From JAPXSY01 sp033812795 (lineage in GTDB: Bacteria; Verrucomicrobiota; Kiritimatiellia; RFP12; UBA1067): a DNA stretch of 64,000 nucleotides. The notes beneath the pieces are model-generated. The model was given only the letters and a program-made list of their open reading frames with translations. It was not told where the DNA came from and did not search any database. Made by a program: the position numbers and the translations under genes. The stretch covers positions 1 to 64,000 of the forward strand of contig JAPXSY010000008.1 of NCBI GenBank assembly GCA_033812795.1. The letters run 5' to 3'. Shown one piece after another: positions 35,216 through 44,278 of the stretch (positions are counted from its first letter, which is position 1; every line of letters starts with the position of its first letter).

Positions 35216-37141
35216 ATGAAAACAAAGGCGTTCAGGGCCACGGTCATCGTTGCCGCTACAATCTTGGGAGCGGCAGTTCAGGCGGCAGAGTGGTATGTCG
35301 ACAAAGACTCGACGGCCGACACGCACGACGGCGGCCAGGCGACGCCTTTTCTGACAATCCAAGAAGGACTCGACGCAGCCTCGGCGAATGATATCGTCCA
35401 TGTCGCGAAGGGGTCGTATCTCATTTCAGCCCCCTTGACATTCAAGGCAGACGGTGTTTCGCTTGTCGGTGACGACGGGGTCGCCGCGAATACGGTCATT
35501 GACGCACAGCAACTCACGAACTGCGTGACGAGCACATATTTCAACTCGCACTTCCATAATCTGACCTTCACGAACGGCCGTTGCGAGGTGACGAGCGCCT
35601 ATGGCGGCGGCGGCCTGTGCCTTACGAAGGGCGGCGCGGTCATATCAAACTGCATCGTCACCAGTTGCGCCGTTATCGGGACAGGCGAGATTGGAATTGC
35701 CGGCGGCGGCATCAAAGCGAACGGGGGGGATCTCATTGATTCGCTCGTCGAGCACTGCTGCATCTCCAACACCGTGACAGAAGCCTACACGAATGCGACA
35801 TCATGCAATGGCGGCGGTGTGCAAGGTCTCTCCACGGGACGCCGTTCGATCATCCGCAACTGTTCCGCAGTCTGCACCCGTGGTGTGGCCAGATATAACT
35901 TTATGCAAGGCGGCGGCGCGCATGGCGGCAGTTGGTACGACTGCGCCTTTATCAGCAACCGACTCGTCAACCCGCTCGAGATTTACAACTGCCGCGGCGG
36001 CGGGTTGTTTACGGCCCTGACCACGGTCTCGAATTGCTATTTCGAAGGCAACTACATCACCGGCAAGGGCTCGGGCGCTTTCCTCGACAGGGTATACGCC
36101 TGCGGCAACAACTCCTTCATCGGCAACATCGGCAGCGCGCAGGCGGGCGCCGCAATGCATGGAATAGCGGCTTTCGACTGTTACTTCGAGGGCAATGACC
36201 TGCCCGGCGGCGGCAACGAGTGCGGCAGCGGCGGTTTATACCTCGACCAAAACGGTGTCGCGCACGGTTGCGCGTTCCGGAACAACTCGGGGATATTGGG
36301 CTCAGCGATGCAGAGCCACGGCGGAACCGTGGTCTCGAACTGCCTGTTCGACAGCAACCTGTGCACCTATGCCGGGAAATACGGTGGCGGTGTCGTTTAT
36401 TATGGCAACCAGAGACTATCGACGTTTTTGTCGGACTGCGTGTTCATCAACAACAGCAGCACATCCGATGGCGCGGCGTTTTACGCGTTCGGCACGTCGA
36501 ACGCGACGGTACGGAGCTGTCTTTTCGTCAGCAATACGGTGAAACATGTGCTGTATATTTTGGAGTGGAATGTCGCCCAATCCGGGATTGCAGCGGGGGA
36601 GGGCGCTTGCGGGAGAGTCGAGAACTGCACGATCGCCGACAACACGCTTTTGGGTTCGTCGTATGCGCTTAAGGGCAGCCAATATGATCTTTTCCAGCGC
36701 AACAACCTTATCTACAACAACTGCCTTGAGGACACGACGACGAGCCGCGCGCTGGAGGACTGGTACGCGGGAACGAACGTGGTGCGGCACTGCTTTATCG
36801 ATTCGCGCGCCTCGAATGCCGCGAGTTTCGACAAAGACGGGAATGTGATCGGGTCGGATCCGATGTTCAGGGACAGTGCGCAGGGCGATTACAGGCTTAC
36901 GCGGCGTTCGGCGTGTTACAACGCAGGCACCAACCTTGCGTGGATGACGGAAGGGGCGCTGGACATGGGCAACGGTTTCCGGGAGACCCATCCAGCCACG
37001 ATCACGGCGTTCGGCGAGACTTTCCCTGTGGGCGTGAAACTCGAAAAGATCGATCCGTGCGCGCGTGTTGAAGGCGGTAGGGTCGACATCGGCTGTTTCG
37101 AGCTTTTCCGCCCGCTTGTCTTTACGATGAGCGTCAAATGA
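35216..37141 (+). CDS. Secreted right-handed beta-helix protein 5
   Basis: 641 aa from the ATG at 35216, placed 5 bases after AGGAG; the open frame starts 27 bases earlier inside the previous gene, and the ATG at 35213 is too close to the ribosome site. Signal peptide MKTKAFRATVIVAATILGAAVQA. It starts EWYVDKDSTADTHDGGQATPFLTIQ, a DUF1565-like opening, then a long parallel helix with GGGL/GGGV turns, SNC ladders and repeated F-x-G-N rungs (YFEGNYITGKG, FIGNIGS, YFEGNDLPGGG). The end has LAWMTEGALDMGNGF, VDIGCFE and a tail ending TMSVK. It is the tandem partner of protein 4; the two differ enough to be an old duplication. A strong hairpin follows the stop. Confidence 0.85.
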   Translation: MKTKAFRATVIVAATILGAAVQAAEWYVDKDSTADTHDGGQATPFLTIQEGLDAASANDIVHVAKGSYLISAPLTFKADGVSLVGDDGVAANTVIDAQQLTNCVTSTYFNSHFHNLTFTNGRCEVTSAYGGGGLCLTKGGAVISNCIVTSCAVIGTGEIGIAGGGIKANGGDLIDSLVEHCCISNTVTEAYTNATSCNGGGVQGLSTGRRSIIRNCSAVCTRGVARYNFMQGGGAHGGSWYDCAFISNRLVNPLEIYNCRGGGLFTALTTVSNCYFEGNYITGKGSGAFLDRVYACGNNSFIGNIGSAQAGAAMHGIAAFDCYFEGNDLPGGGNECGSGGLYLDQNGVAHGCAFRNNSGILGSAMQSHGGTVVSNCLFDSNLCTYAGKYGGGVVYYGNQRLSTFLSDCVFINNSSTSDGAAFYAFGTSNATVRSCLFVSNTVKHVLYILEWNVAQSGIAAGEGACGRVENCTIADNTLLGSSYALKGSQYDLFQRNNLIYNNCLEDTTTSRALEDWYAGTNVVRHCFIDSRASNAASFDKDGNVIGSDPMFRDSAQGDYRLTRRSACYNAGTNLAWMTEGALDMGNGFRETHPATITAFGETFPVGVKLEKIDPCARVEGGRVDIGCFELFRPLVFTMSVK

Positions 37142-37160
37142 CCCCCCGTGAGTGACAAAA

Positions 37161-37200
37161 ACCCCGCGCATGCGTTCAGGGAGGGCGCACGCGCGGGGGT
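37161..37200. terminator. Strong GC hairpin after the beta-helix pair
   Basis: CCCCGCGC-A-TGCG (37162-37174) pairs with CGCA-C-GCGCGGGG (37186-37198): 12 pairs with one mismatch and an 11-base loop. A five-A run lies on the left side, so the classic U-tract would appear only in a minus-strand transcript. In the plus direction the following bases are GTCCTTAAAA, a weak tract. It could be bidirectional or an mRNA-protecting hairpin. Confidence 0.55.
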
Positions 37201-37233
37201 GTCCTTAAAATCAAACGGTATCCTTAGAAGAAC

Positions 37234-39333
37234 ATGAATGTTGAAAAAGTCCTGACACTGTCCGTTCTGGCGGCCGCTGTCTGCGCCTTGTCCGGGTTTG
37301 CCGCAGACGGTGCGCCGACGGCGAAAATCAAGCCGTGCGCAGGTTCCGAGATCCGTCAATTCGCACCCGGCGAGCGGCTGTTCTTCGACCGGCATTTCGT
37401 CATTTCCAAAAAGGTTGCGCTGCAGCTCGTGGGCAAGTCCTTTGTCTACGCATCCATCAACGGCATCTCCTTCCGGGTGACGCAGTCCGGGGAAATTTTG
37501 GCGCTGACGCCGCCTGCGGAGTTCACCGACAAGGGCGGCAAGCCTTCGCAAGAATCGGAACTGAAGAAGCTCGGGTTCGCGGAGGTGAATGACATTCCCG
37601 TCTCGCAGCTCTTCAACACGTCCGACAAGGAGAAGGTCCGCGTCTGGCGCAAACAGGTGAAAGAGGGCGAACGCTACGAACTCGACTACTGGTGCGTCAT
37701 CGCGGGGTTCGATCCCAAGCCGGCCGTAACCGTGAAGAAGGACGTCCCGCGCGAGACGCTGTATAACGGGATCGTCCTCGAGACGGATCCGCGTGACCGG
37801 ACTGATATGCGCAAGTACGGACGCTATCCGCTGCCCGTGCCGTATCTGGACAATCCCCCGGCAGTAATCCCCGTGGATGCCGGGCGTCAACTTTTCGTGG
37901 ACGACTTCCTCATCGCCTCGACCACAATGGTGCGCACTTGGCATAAGGCGCAGAAGGATCCGAAGAACCCGGTGCTCCGTCCCGAGACCCCGCTCGAGCG
38001 CGGTGCGCTCGGGCCGATCAAAACGCCGATGGCAGCGCCCTTTTCCGGCGGCGTGTGGTTCGACGCGACGGACAGGCTCTACAAGTGCTGGTACTGCGCG
38101 GGCTGGTTCGACGGAACGGCGTACGCGTATTCCAAGGACGGCTACAACTGGGAGCGCCCGGTGCTCAAGGTGGACGGCAAGACAAACCGTATCGTGAAGC
38201 CCGAGACGCGGGACGGCAAGAACTGTCATCGCGACTCCGCCGCAGTCATCCTCGACCCGGACGCGACGGACGGCAACCGCTTCAAGGCGTTCATTTGGTC
38301 ACGTCCCCAAGGCGGCGAGATTTTCACGTCCGCGAACGGCACGGACTGGGAGTGGCGCGCCGCCTGTGCCTGGAGCGGTGACCGCTCGACCCTCTTCTAT
38401 AATCCGTTCCGTAAGGTATGGTGCTACTCGCTGCGCGACTTCTGGTCTGCCCGCTCGCGCCAGCTTGCCGAGAGCAAGGACTTTGTCGCGGGTGTCGCCT
38501 ACACGAACCGCGTCTGCTGGCAACGCGCGGACTGCTGTGATCGGCGTGACATGCGCTGGGTCTACTGCGAGGAAGGCAACTACGAGAAGGAACCGCCCGA
38601 GCCGTCCCTCTATAACCTCGATTGTGTCGCCTACGAATCGTTGATGTTGGGCGTGTACGCGATCATGTCCGGAGCGGACAACAGCGAGTTCCAGCGTCGG
38701 GGCTCTCCCAAGCTCACCGAACTCCACCTCGGCTTCAGCCGCGACGGCTACCACTTCTCGCGTCCCGAAGACCGTTCGCCGTTCATACCCGCGTCCCGCA
38801 CATACGGTGCGTGGGACCGCGCTTATCTGCATTCGAACGCGGCGATCTGCCTTGTGAAGGGCGACGAGCTGCTCTTCTATTACACGGGCTTTGCGGGACA
38901 GATCGGGGAGTGGAAAGACCATCCGGTCGGAGGGCTTTACACGCTCGCGCAGATGGGTATCGCGCGCCTGCGCCGGGACGGCTTCGCCTCAATGGATGCC
39001 GGCCGTTGCGGAGGCGAACTCGTCACGCGTCCGATCCGCTTCACCCGGGGCGACCGCCTCTTCGTGAACGCGAATGCCGCGGGCGGCGAGCTTAAGGTCG
39101 AGATTCTGGATGAGGATGGCCAAGCTCTTGCGGCTTCCAAGCCATTCACGGCGAATGCCGTCAAATCGGAGATTCTCGGCGGACTTTCCTCTTACGCGGG
39201 CAAAACCATTCGTCTTCGCTTCACCGCCCGCGATACGCAACTTTACGCATTCTGGTTCTCCGACGCCTCAGGCCGGTCCCGCGGTTATCTCGCCGGCGGC
39301 TCTCCCGAGGCGGACGGCCTCAAGGACGAGTGA
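37234..39333 (+). CDS. Secreted five-bladed beta-propeller glycosidase-like protein
   Basis: 699 aa, ATG start. The N-terminus MNVEKV is the same as in giant E at 53603, and the signal peptide ends near GFAA. Residues about 30-200 form a beta-rich region (FFDRHFVISKKVALQL). From about 210 the sequence turns into a propeller: PVDAGRQLFVDDFLIAS, then NPVLRPETPLE, MAAPFSGGVWFD, KCWYCAGWFDGTAYAYSKDGYNWERP. This LFVDDFLI start with NPVL-P and YS-DG-W blades is shared by a set of GH32/GH43/GH130-like proteins in Planctomycetes and Verrucomicrobia. The last 110 residues form a small beta-sandwich (RLFVNANAAGGELKVEILD). Catalytic acids of GH43 or GH32 are not placed with confidence. It heads a run of plus-strand genes after the hairpin at 37161. 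Confidence 0.7.
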   Translation: MNVEKVLTLSVLAAAVCALSGFAADGAPTAKIKPCAGSEIRQFAPGERLFFDRHFVISKKVALQLVGKSFVYASINGISFRVTQSGEILALTPPAEFTDKGGKPSQESELKKLGFAEVNDIPVSQLFNTSDKEKVRVWRKQVKEGERYELDYWCVIAGFDPKPAVTVKKDVPRETLYNGIVLETDPRDRTDMRKYGRYPLPVPYLDNPPAVIPVDAGRQLFVDDFLIASTTMVRTWHKAQKDPKNPVLRPETPLERGALGPIKTPMAAPFSGGVWFDATDRLYKCWYCAGWFDGTAYAYSKDGYNWERPVLKVDGKTNRIVKPETRDGKNCHRDSAAVILDPDATDGNRFKAFIWSRPQGGEIFTSANGTDWEWRAACAWSGDRSTLFYNPFRKVWCYSLRDFWSARSRQLAESKDFVAGVAYTNRVCWQRADCCDRRDMRWVYCEEGNYEKEPPEPSLYNLDCVAYESLMLGVYAIMSGADNSEFQRRGSPKLTELHLGFSRDGYHFSRPEDRSPFIPASRTYGAWDRAYLHSNAAICLVKGDELLFYYTGFAGQIGEWKDHPVGGLYTLAQMGIARLRRDGFASMDAGRCGGELVTRPIRFTRGDRLFVNANAAGGELKVEILDEDGQALAASKPFTANAVKSEILGGLSSYAGKTIRLRFTARDTQLYAFWFSDASGRSRGYLAGGSPEADGLKDE

Positions 39334-39390
39334 CATGCATTGACGGGAATATACAGCCAGCAATCAATAAAACCCAAAACAACGCTTTCA

Positions 39391-39470
39391 GACAGGATTA
39401 CAGGATTCATTATGACTGGAATAAAACGGGCACATCATGTAAATCATGTAGTCATGTCCGAGTTTTTTTA
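39391..39470. repeat. Imperfect inverted repeat with T-run (terminator-like)
   Basis: Left arm GACAGGATTACAGGATT (39391-39407) pairs with the right arm 39442-39458 at 14 of 17 positions. Seven T's follow at 39463-39469. It lies in the gap after the propeller gene and may end its transcript. The arm sequences resemble the dispersed CAGGATTACAGGATT-type repeats reported in several bacterial genomes. It is a REP- or MITE-like element by form only; no transposase is nearby. Confidence 0.55.
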
Positions 39471-39497
39471 GCAACACAGTGTACGAGGGGTATGGAC

Positions 39498-40976
39498 ATG
39501 AAACGACAAATGATGTTGATGACGGGGATCTGTCTGGCCGGTGCGGCGTGGGCGCAGGAGAAAGCGCCGCTGCCGCCGGCCGTGCAGGCGCAGATGGCGG
39601 CGGAGTTCGCGAAGGCGAAGCTCGTGACCGAGGGGCTTTCGGATTATGAACGACCCTGGACGTTATCGGCCTATGTGCCGAACGACCGGATCGTCTGGGA
39701 GGTCGGCGAGCGGCCCGAGGCGGTTTTCGAGGTACGCGGGGCGGACGGCCGACTTCTCACGAAAGAGCAGCTCACGAACGTGACGATGTCGGTCTCGTGG
39801 TACCGGACACACGAGACGACGGTCGAGGATATCGTTCTTTCGCAGGAGGGAAACCCCGTGCGGCGCATCCTCACGCTGGACAAGCCCGGCGTTGTCGCCG
39901 TGACAGCGAAGCTCCGCGGCATTCCCGAACCGCTTAACGGACGCTATCCGAACGTGCGTGATCTCAGGCAGGCGCGCGTGGATGAGAAGGGCAAGCGCCA
40001 TTCGCTCACGCTCAGCTATCGCGTGGGCGCGCTCTTCAACCCGCTGGAGATCAAGCCCGGCAAACCCATCCCCGAGGGTTTCGATGCGAAGTGGCGGGAG
40101 TTTCTCGAAGAAGACGCGAAATACTCCAACGTGCCAAAACACTTCCGGCGCCGCGGCACAAACGATGCGGAGAACGTGTGGGTATACGCGGGAGTGCTGG
40201 ACTCGCCCGGCGGCGAGGTGCACTTTGACTGGGGCGTGCCGAAGGTGGTGCGCGAAGGCAAGGGAAAGCTGCCGATCCGCGTCTTTCTGCAGGCGTATGG
40301 AACCGGTTTCCACTTCGCCGAGACGTGGATCAGCGGCGAGCTGACGCTCGGCATCAACTGCCATTCGATCTCGAACCGCGCGTCGAACGCCTATTGGGAC
40401 GAGGCGCGTAAGCGCCACGGCAACTTCGGCTTCCCGACGAACGAGAATGCGAAGGTCGAGACGTGTTATCACATTAACATGTTGCGGCGCGACATTCGTG
40501 CGCTCCGCTGGGCGATGAGCCATCCGGGTTGGGACGGCACGAACCTCTATGTGCACGGCGACAGCCAGGGCGGATTCCAGACGTTCGCGCTCTCGGGCCT
40601 TTTCCCGCAGATCACGAAGGCGTGGTCGATGTGCCCGTGGTACGTCGACGTCGGCGGATCGCAAAAGCACTGGCGCCCCCTATGGCAGCCGGGCCCGGAT
40701 TTCGCCGATCCCGTGCACCACATCACACGCACAAAAGCCCAGAACATCACATACACATTCGGCATCTGCGATTCTGCCGGGCCCGCAGACGGCATGATGG
40801 CGATGTTCAACGGCATCCCGGACACAACCGCGTTCGCCGAGATCACGATCATCCAGAATCGCGGTCACGATGCGGGACATACGAGCAAGGACCTGTTCCC
40901 CCATTATGTGTTCACGAAGCGCTTCGGTAAGGTGACAGGCGCGTACCACTTGCCGACCGGAGAAACGAAGAGGTAA
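39498..40976 (+). CDS. CE7-like secreted acetyl-xylan-esterase-type alpha/beta hydrolase
   Basis: 492 aa from the ATG at 39498 (GAGGGG 7 bases upstream); the longer frame begins in the inverted repeat and is rejected. Signal peptide ends near AWAQ. Residues about 25-240 are beta-rich (VWEVGERPEAVFEVRG, TLDKPGVVAVTAKL), an extra N-terminal region not found in short CE7 enzymes. The hydrolase part has the nucleophile elbow HGDSQGG (S356), then D425 in FGICDSAG and a histidine at H457 or H461 in GHDAGHT. This spacing fits the alpha/beta-hydrolase triad of acetyl xylan esterases (CE7, PF05448). It would remove O-acetyl groups from xylan or pectin. The GH28-like gene follows in 15 bases, so the two are probably co-translated in one operon. 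Confidence 0.82.
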   Translation: MKRQMMLMTGICLAGAAWAQEKAPLPPAVQAQMAAEFAKAKLVTEGLSDYERPWTLSAYVPNDRIVWEVGERPEAVFEVRGADGRLLTKEQLTNVTMSVSWYRTHETTVEDIVLSQEGNPVRRILTLDKPGVVAVTAKLRGIPEPLNGRYPNVRDLRQARVDEKGKRHSLTLSYRVGALFNPLEIKPGKPIPEGFDAKWREFLEEDAKYSNVPKHFRRRGTNDAENVWVYAGVLDSPGGEVHFDWGVPKVVREGKGKLPIRVFLQAYGTGFHFAETWISGELTLGINCHSISNRASNAYWDEARKRHGNFGFPTNENAKVETCYHINMLRRDIRALRWAMSHPGWDGTNLYVHGDSQGGFQTFALSGLFPQITKAWSMCPWYVDVGGSQKHWRPLWQPGPDFADPVHHITRTKAQNITYTFGICDSAGPADGMMAMFNGIPDTTAFAEITIIQNRGHDAGHTSKDLFPHYVFTKRFGKVTGAYHLPTGETKR

Positions 40977-40991
40977 GAGAGGCGGAATATC

Positions 40992-42473
40992 ATGAAAACG
41001 TGCATTGCGGTCATGTTGGGGCTCGCTGTAACGGTGACGTTCGCGGACGGGACCAAGGCCTATGCCAGACCCGGTTCGGATGGCGGGCCGTTGTACACCG
41101 CGCGCGGGGATGCGCCGCGGATCGCAAAAATGATCACAGAAGCCCAAGCGGCGGGACGGCGCGAGGTGGTGATTCCATATCGCAATGACGCGGCCAACGA
41201 CGACAAGTGGATCATCGAGGAGACCGTGCTGATCCCGTCTGGCATGAAAGTGATCCTGGACGGCGCGCGCCTCGTGCAGGCGGACGGGGTTTGTTGCAAT
41301 CTTTTCGCGAACGAGCACGCCTGGACGGACGACCGGTGTACGGCGAAGGCCGAGGATCGCGATATCGCGATCGAGGGCCGCAACGGAGCCACGCTGGACG
41401 GCGGCAACTGGAACGGTCTGGGCGAGCGATCGAAGCCGCCCGAACTCGCCGGAAAGCGGCTTGTCCACAACTGCTTCGTCTACTTCCATAACGTTAAAGG
41501 GTTCAAGGTCTCGGGGCTCAAATGCCGCCATCAGCGCTACTGGGCAACCTGCTTCAGCTTCTGTGAACAGGGCGTCATCCGCGATCTGCGCTTCGAGGCG
41601 GACATCTCTTGGGTGAGCGAGGACGGCAGGGATCATCGACCCAACCGCTTGCCCGGTAAATACGTGAACCTTTGGGTGAAAAACGGTGACGGCGTCAATT
41701 TGCGCAAGGGCTGCCACGACATCGTTGTCGAGAACATCACCGGCTGGACAGAGGACGACGTGGTCGCGCTCACCAACCTCTGCGGCGAGGAGATGAAAGA
41801 CATCGTCGAAGGCAAGTCGACCGACATCCATCACATCACCGTCCGCAACATCCGTGCGGGGACTTGGCTCTGGTTTAATCAGGTGCGGCTTCTCTGTTGC
41901 GACGGTGCGAAAGTGCATGACGTCGTCATCGACGGGGTGCATGACGAGTACGATCCGAGTTGGATGAACTGGCAACGCAACGCAAGCGCCGTGCAGATCA
42001 ACGACAGCGCTGAAGAATACTACCGCAAACGCAACTGCGCGATGGGCGAGATGCGCGACATCGTCATCCGTAACGTCACCTCCGGCGCCGGGTTCCCAAT
42101 CCGCCTGTTCTGTCCCATGCAGAACGTCACCATCGAGAACCTGCACCTCCTTCCCGGCGCGAAGGGCGCGCTGGCCGTGCAGTGTGACGCCGAGTTCGAC
42201 AACGTGACCGTATCCGGGATCACTGCGGACGAGACGGTCCGCCTCTTCAGCTTCCTCAACTTCCATCAGGCGGAGGGCGCGATCACCGTCCGCAATGCCC
42301 GGGTGCCGGAGGCGGAACACCTCATCCGCAACAGCGGCACGTGCCAGGTGACGCTCGAGAACGTTGAGATCGGCAAGCTGAACGGCGAACGCGAAATCAA
42401 ATCCTGCGGCGGACACTGGATCGGCGACAAGGTGCCCTTGTATCAAGACCTCAAGCCCGGGACGCGTCCGTGA
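40992..42473 (+). CDS. GH28-like secreted beta-helix enzyme
   Basis: 493 aa, ATG start, signal peptide MKTCIAVMLGLAVTVTFA. The body is a parallel beta-helix (DGARLVQADG, VKGFKVSGLKCR, HDIVVENITGWTEDD). Residues 231-234 (NGDG) and 254-256 (EDD) occupy the positions of the GH28 NTD and DD pairs, making D233, D255 and D256 candidate catalytic acids. The strict GH28 GHG and RIK motifs are not visible, and WFNQVRLLCC may replace the latter, so substrate specificity is open. The DUF1565-like start and the DIGC-E tail of the other beta-helix proteins are absent, so it is a separate lineage. It follows the CE7-like esterase closely, suggesting de-acetylation followed by backbone cleavage. Confidence 0.72.
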   Translation: MKTCIAVMLGLAVTVTFADGTKAYARPGSDGGPLYTARGDAPRIAKMITEAQAAGRREVVIPYRNDAANDDKWIIEETVLIPSGMKVILDGARLVQADGVCCNLFANEHAWTDDRCTAKAEDRDIAIEGRNGATLDGGNWNGLGERSKPPELAGKRLVHNCFVYFHNVKGFKVSGLKCRHQRYWATCFSFCEQGVIRDLRFEADISWVSEDGRDHRPNRLPGKYVNLWVKNGDGVNLRKGCHDIVVENITGWTEDDVVALTNLCGEEMKDIVEGKSTDIHHITVRNIRAGTWLWFNQVRLLCCDGAKVHDVVIDGVHDEYDPSWMNWQRNASAVQINDSAEEYYRKRNCAMGEMRDIVIRNVTSGAGFPIRLFCPMQNVTIENLHLLPGAKGALAVQCDAEFDNVTVSGITADETVRLFSFLNFHQAEGAITVRNARVPEAEHLIRNSGTCQVTLENVEIGKLNGEREIKSCGGHWIGDKVPLYQDLKPGTRP

Positions 42474-42562
42474 CCCTGATCGTTGCCCATCGCGGCGAAC
42501 CCCCACATCCCCGGCCTGCACGGGAAGCGGATTCGCAAACTCTAAGCCATGAACAAGAATGA
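42470..42562 (+). pseudogene. Possible remnant of a glycerophosphodiester phosphodiesterase gene start
   Basis: A GTG that overlaps the stop of the GH28-like gene opens a 30-codon frame beginning VTLIVAHRGE. The (I/L)VAHRG string is the start of GDPD-family phosphodiesterases, where it is normally followed by APENT. Here the sequence runs out into Pro/Arg-rich residues and a stop. It could be the stump of a deleted GDPD gene or chance. The rest of the gene is not in the window. Confidence 0.35.
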
Positions 42563-42567
42563 TCTGA
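42541..42567 (+). repeat. Direct repeat copy 1 at a gene start, with 9-codon frame MNKNDLRRR
   Basis: TCTAAGCCATGAACAAGAA-GATCTGA recurs at 45952-45980, where it holds the start of the DUF5696-like gene (MNKNDL). Copies 1 and 2 lie just before and just after the SASA gene pair. Here the frame from the ATG at 42549 ends at 42578, overlapping the start codon of SASA 1, so it could also act as a leader peptide. Confidence 0.7.
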
Positions 42568-42574
42568 GGAGACG

Positions 42575-44233
42575 ATGAAGACATTGACGATCGTCGCGGC
42601 GGTGTGCGCGCCGGCCGTTCTGCTGGCGGGGCTCTCGGTCAGTCCCGTGTTCATGGACAACATGATCCTCCAGCGCGACAAGCCGATCCCCGTCTGGGGA
42701 AGGGGCGAGGCAGGGAAAGAGGTGACGGTCGACTTCGCGGGCGCGCGGGCACGGGCAACCGTGGACGCGGACGGGCGCTGGGCGGCGACGCTGCCGGCGC
42801 TCGGCGTGTCGAACGATGACCGGACGATGACCGTGACGATGGGCGAAAAACAAGGCTTCTTCGCAAGGCTCTTCGGCTGTGCGCCCGAAGGCGAGCGCGT
42901 CACGTTCGCGAACGTGCTCGTGGGCGATGTCTGGCTCTGCTCGGGCCAGTCCAACATGGAATACTCGTTCTGCTGGTGGCCGTACTCCATGGACCTCTCG
43001 AAGGCCTTCTGCACGAACACGCCGAACTTCCGCTATTTGCGCGTGGCGCGCCACAAAGCGCCCGTGCCGCGCGAAACGCCGGAGATACAGGGCAAGTGGA
43101 GTGTGCTGACGGGGCAGGTGTGGTTCACGGCCTCGTGCGTCGGCTGCTTCTTCGCGCAGACCGTCATGGAGAAAACCGGGAAAAAGATACCGATCGGGCT
43201 CATTGACTCGAGCTGGGGCGGCATGAACATCGAACCGTACATTGACCCGACGTGCCTCCGGGACGACGACCCGAAGGCGCTGAAGGCGATCAAGGACCGC
43301 TACGACGAAAACGCGAACCCGGCGACCGCCAAGGGCCGGATGAAATGGGACGCGTACCTCGCCCGGCAGAAGGCGTTCGTCGCGGACATCGAGGCGGCGG
43401 TCGTCGACGGCCGGCCGCCGGCCGGCGATCCCGCCGAAGTCCCCGTCTCGCACACCTACTGGAACGGCTGCTACCAGGCGATGATCCATCCGTTCGCGAA
43501 GTATCCGGTCAAGGGCGCGCTCTGGTACCAAGGGTGCGGCAACTATCCGGATAACGAGAACTACCAGTATCTCCTGGAGGGCCTCGTGCGCGGCTGGCGC
43601 GAGGCGTGGGGGTACACGTTCCCGTTCTACTGGGTGCAGCTCTCGTCCTTCGACAACAAGGGTGTCGTCGACGACGCGCCGGCGGGCGGACTCGGGTTCA
43701 CGCGCGTCCGCGAGGGCATGCGCCGCGCGATGGCGACCATTCCACACGGCGGCATGTGCGTGACCTTCGACCTTGGCGACCCCAAGGACATCCATCCGCG
43801 GGAAAAGCTGCACGTCGGCCAGCGTCTCGCGCAGTGGGCGCTTAAGAACGAGTACGGCTTTGACGACATCGTGCCGTCGGGGCCGAATTACCGCGCGATG
43901 AAGATTGAGGGTGACAGAATCCGTCTCTCATTCGACTACGTCGGGTCGGGCCTCGCCGTCGGCTACAAGAACAACTTCGACGACAGGGACGTGAAACTCA
44001 TGCCCGAGGCGAAGTTGAGCGGATTTGCGATCGCAGGCGAGGACCGCACATGGTTCTTCGCCGACGCGGTCATCGACGGCGACACGGTTGTCGTTTCGTC
44101 GAAGGACGTGAAGAAGCCGGTCGCGGTGCGCTACGCTTATCGCACGTCGCCGATCGGCGCGAACCTCTACAACCGGGAGCTTCTTCCCGCTTCGCCGTTC
44201 TGTACGGACGATTGGGAGAGGGAGAAGAAGTGA
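42575..44233 (+). CDS. Sialate O-acetylesterase-type (SASA) esterase 1
   Basis: 552 aa, ATG with GAGGAG upstream, signal peptide to about residue 20. The start SPVFMDNMILQRDKPIPVWG is the Ig-like N-terminal domain of SASA (PF03629) proteins. The SGNH-type part has GDVWLCSGQSNM (nucleophile S126), WYQG (Q319) and DIHP (D405, H407), so the triad is complete. The C-terminal beta domain ends RYAYRTSPIGANLYNRELLPASPF. Members remove O-acetyl groups from sugars such as sialic acid, xylose or pectic residues; the presence of four such proteins suggests a heavily acetylated substrate. It is followed 45 bases later by a second SASA gene of the same layout. Confidence 0.88.
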   Translation: MKTLTIVAAVCAPAVLLAGLSVSPVFMDNMILQRDKPIPVWGRGEAGKEVTVDFAGARARATVDADGRWAATLPALGVSNDDRTMTVTMGEKQGFFARLFGCAPEGERVTFANVLVGDVWLCSGQSNMEYSFCWWPYSMDLSKAFCTNTPNFRYLRVARHKAPVPRETPEIQGKWSVLTGQVWFTASCVGCFFAQTVMEKTGKKIPIGLIDSSWGGMNIEPYIDPTCLRDDDPKALKAIKDRYDENANPATAKGRMKWDAYLARQKAFVADIEAAVVDGRPPAGDPAEVPVSHTYWNGCYQAMIHPFAKYPVKGALWYQGCGNYPDNENYQYLLEGLVRGWREAWGYTFPFYWVQLSSFDNKGVVDDAPAGGLGFTRVREGMRRAMATIPHGGMCVTFDLGDPKDIHPREKLHVGQRLAQWALKNEYGFDDIVPSGPNYRAMKIEGDRIRLSFDYVGSGLAVGYKNNFDDRDVKLMPEAKLSGFAIAGEDRTWFFADAVIDGDTVVVSSKDVKKPVAVRYAYRTSPIGANLYNRELLPASPFCTDDWEREKK

Positions 44234-44278
44234 GAATGGGAATTGGGAAACAGGAATAAGGAAACGAGGAGATTCAGG

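Noticed and set aside
39330..39497. Upstream extension of the CE7-like gene
   Set aside because: It runs through the inverted repeat and lacks a ribosome site. The signal peptide begins at 39498.
42549..42578. Nine-codon frame MNKNDLRRR as a real leader peptide
   Set aside because: It overlaps the start of SASA 1, which would allow coupling, but it has no ribosome site and is better explained as a copy of the start of the gene at 45962.
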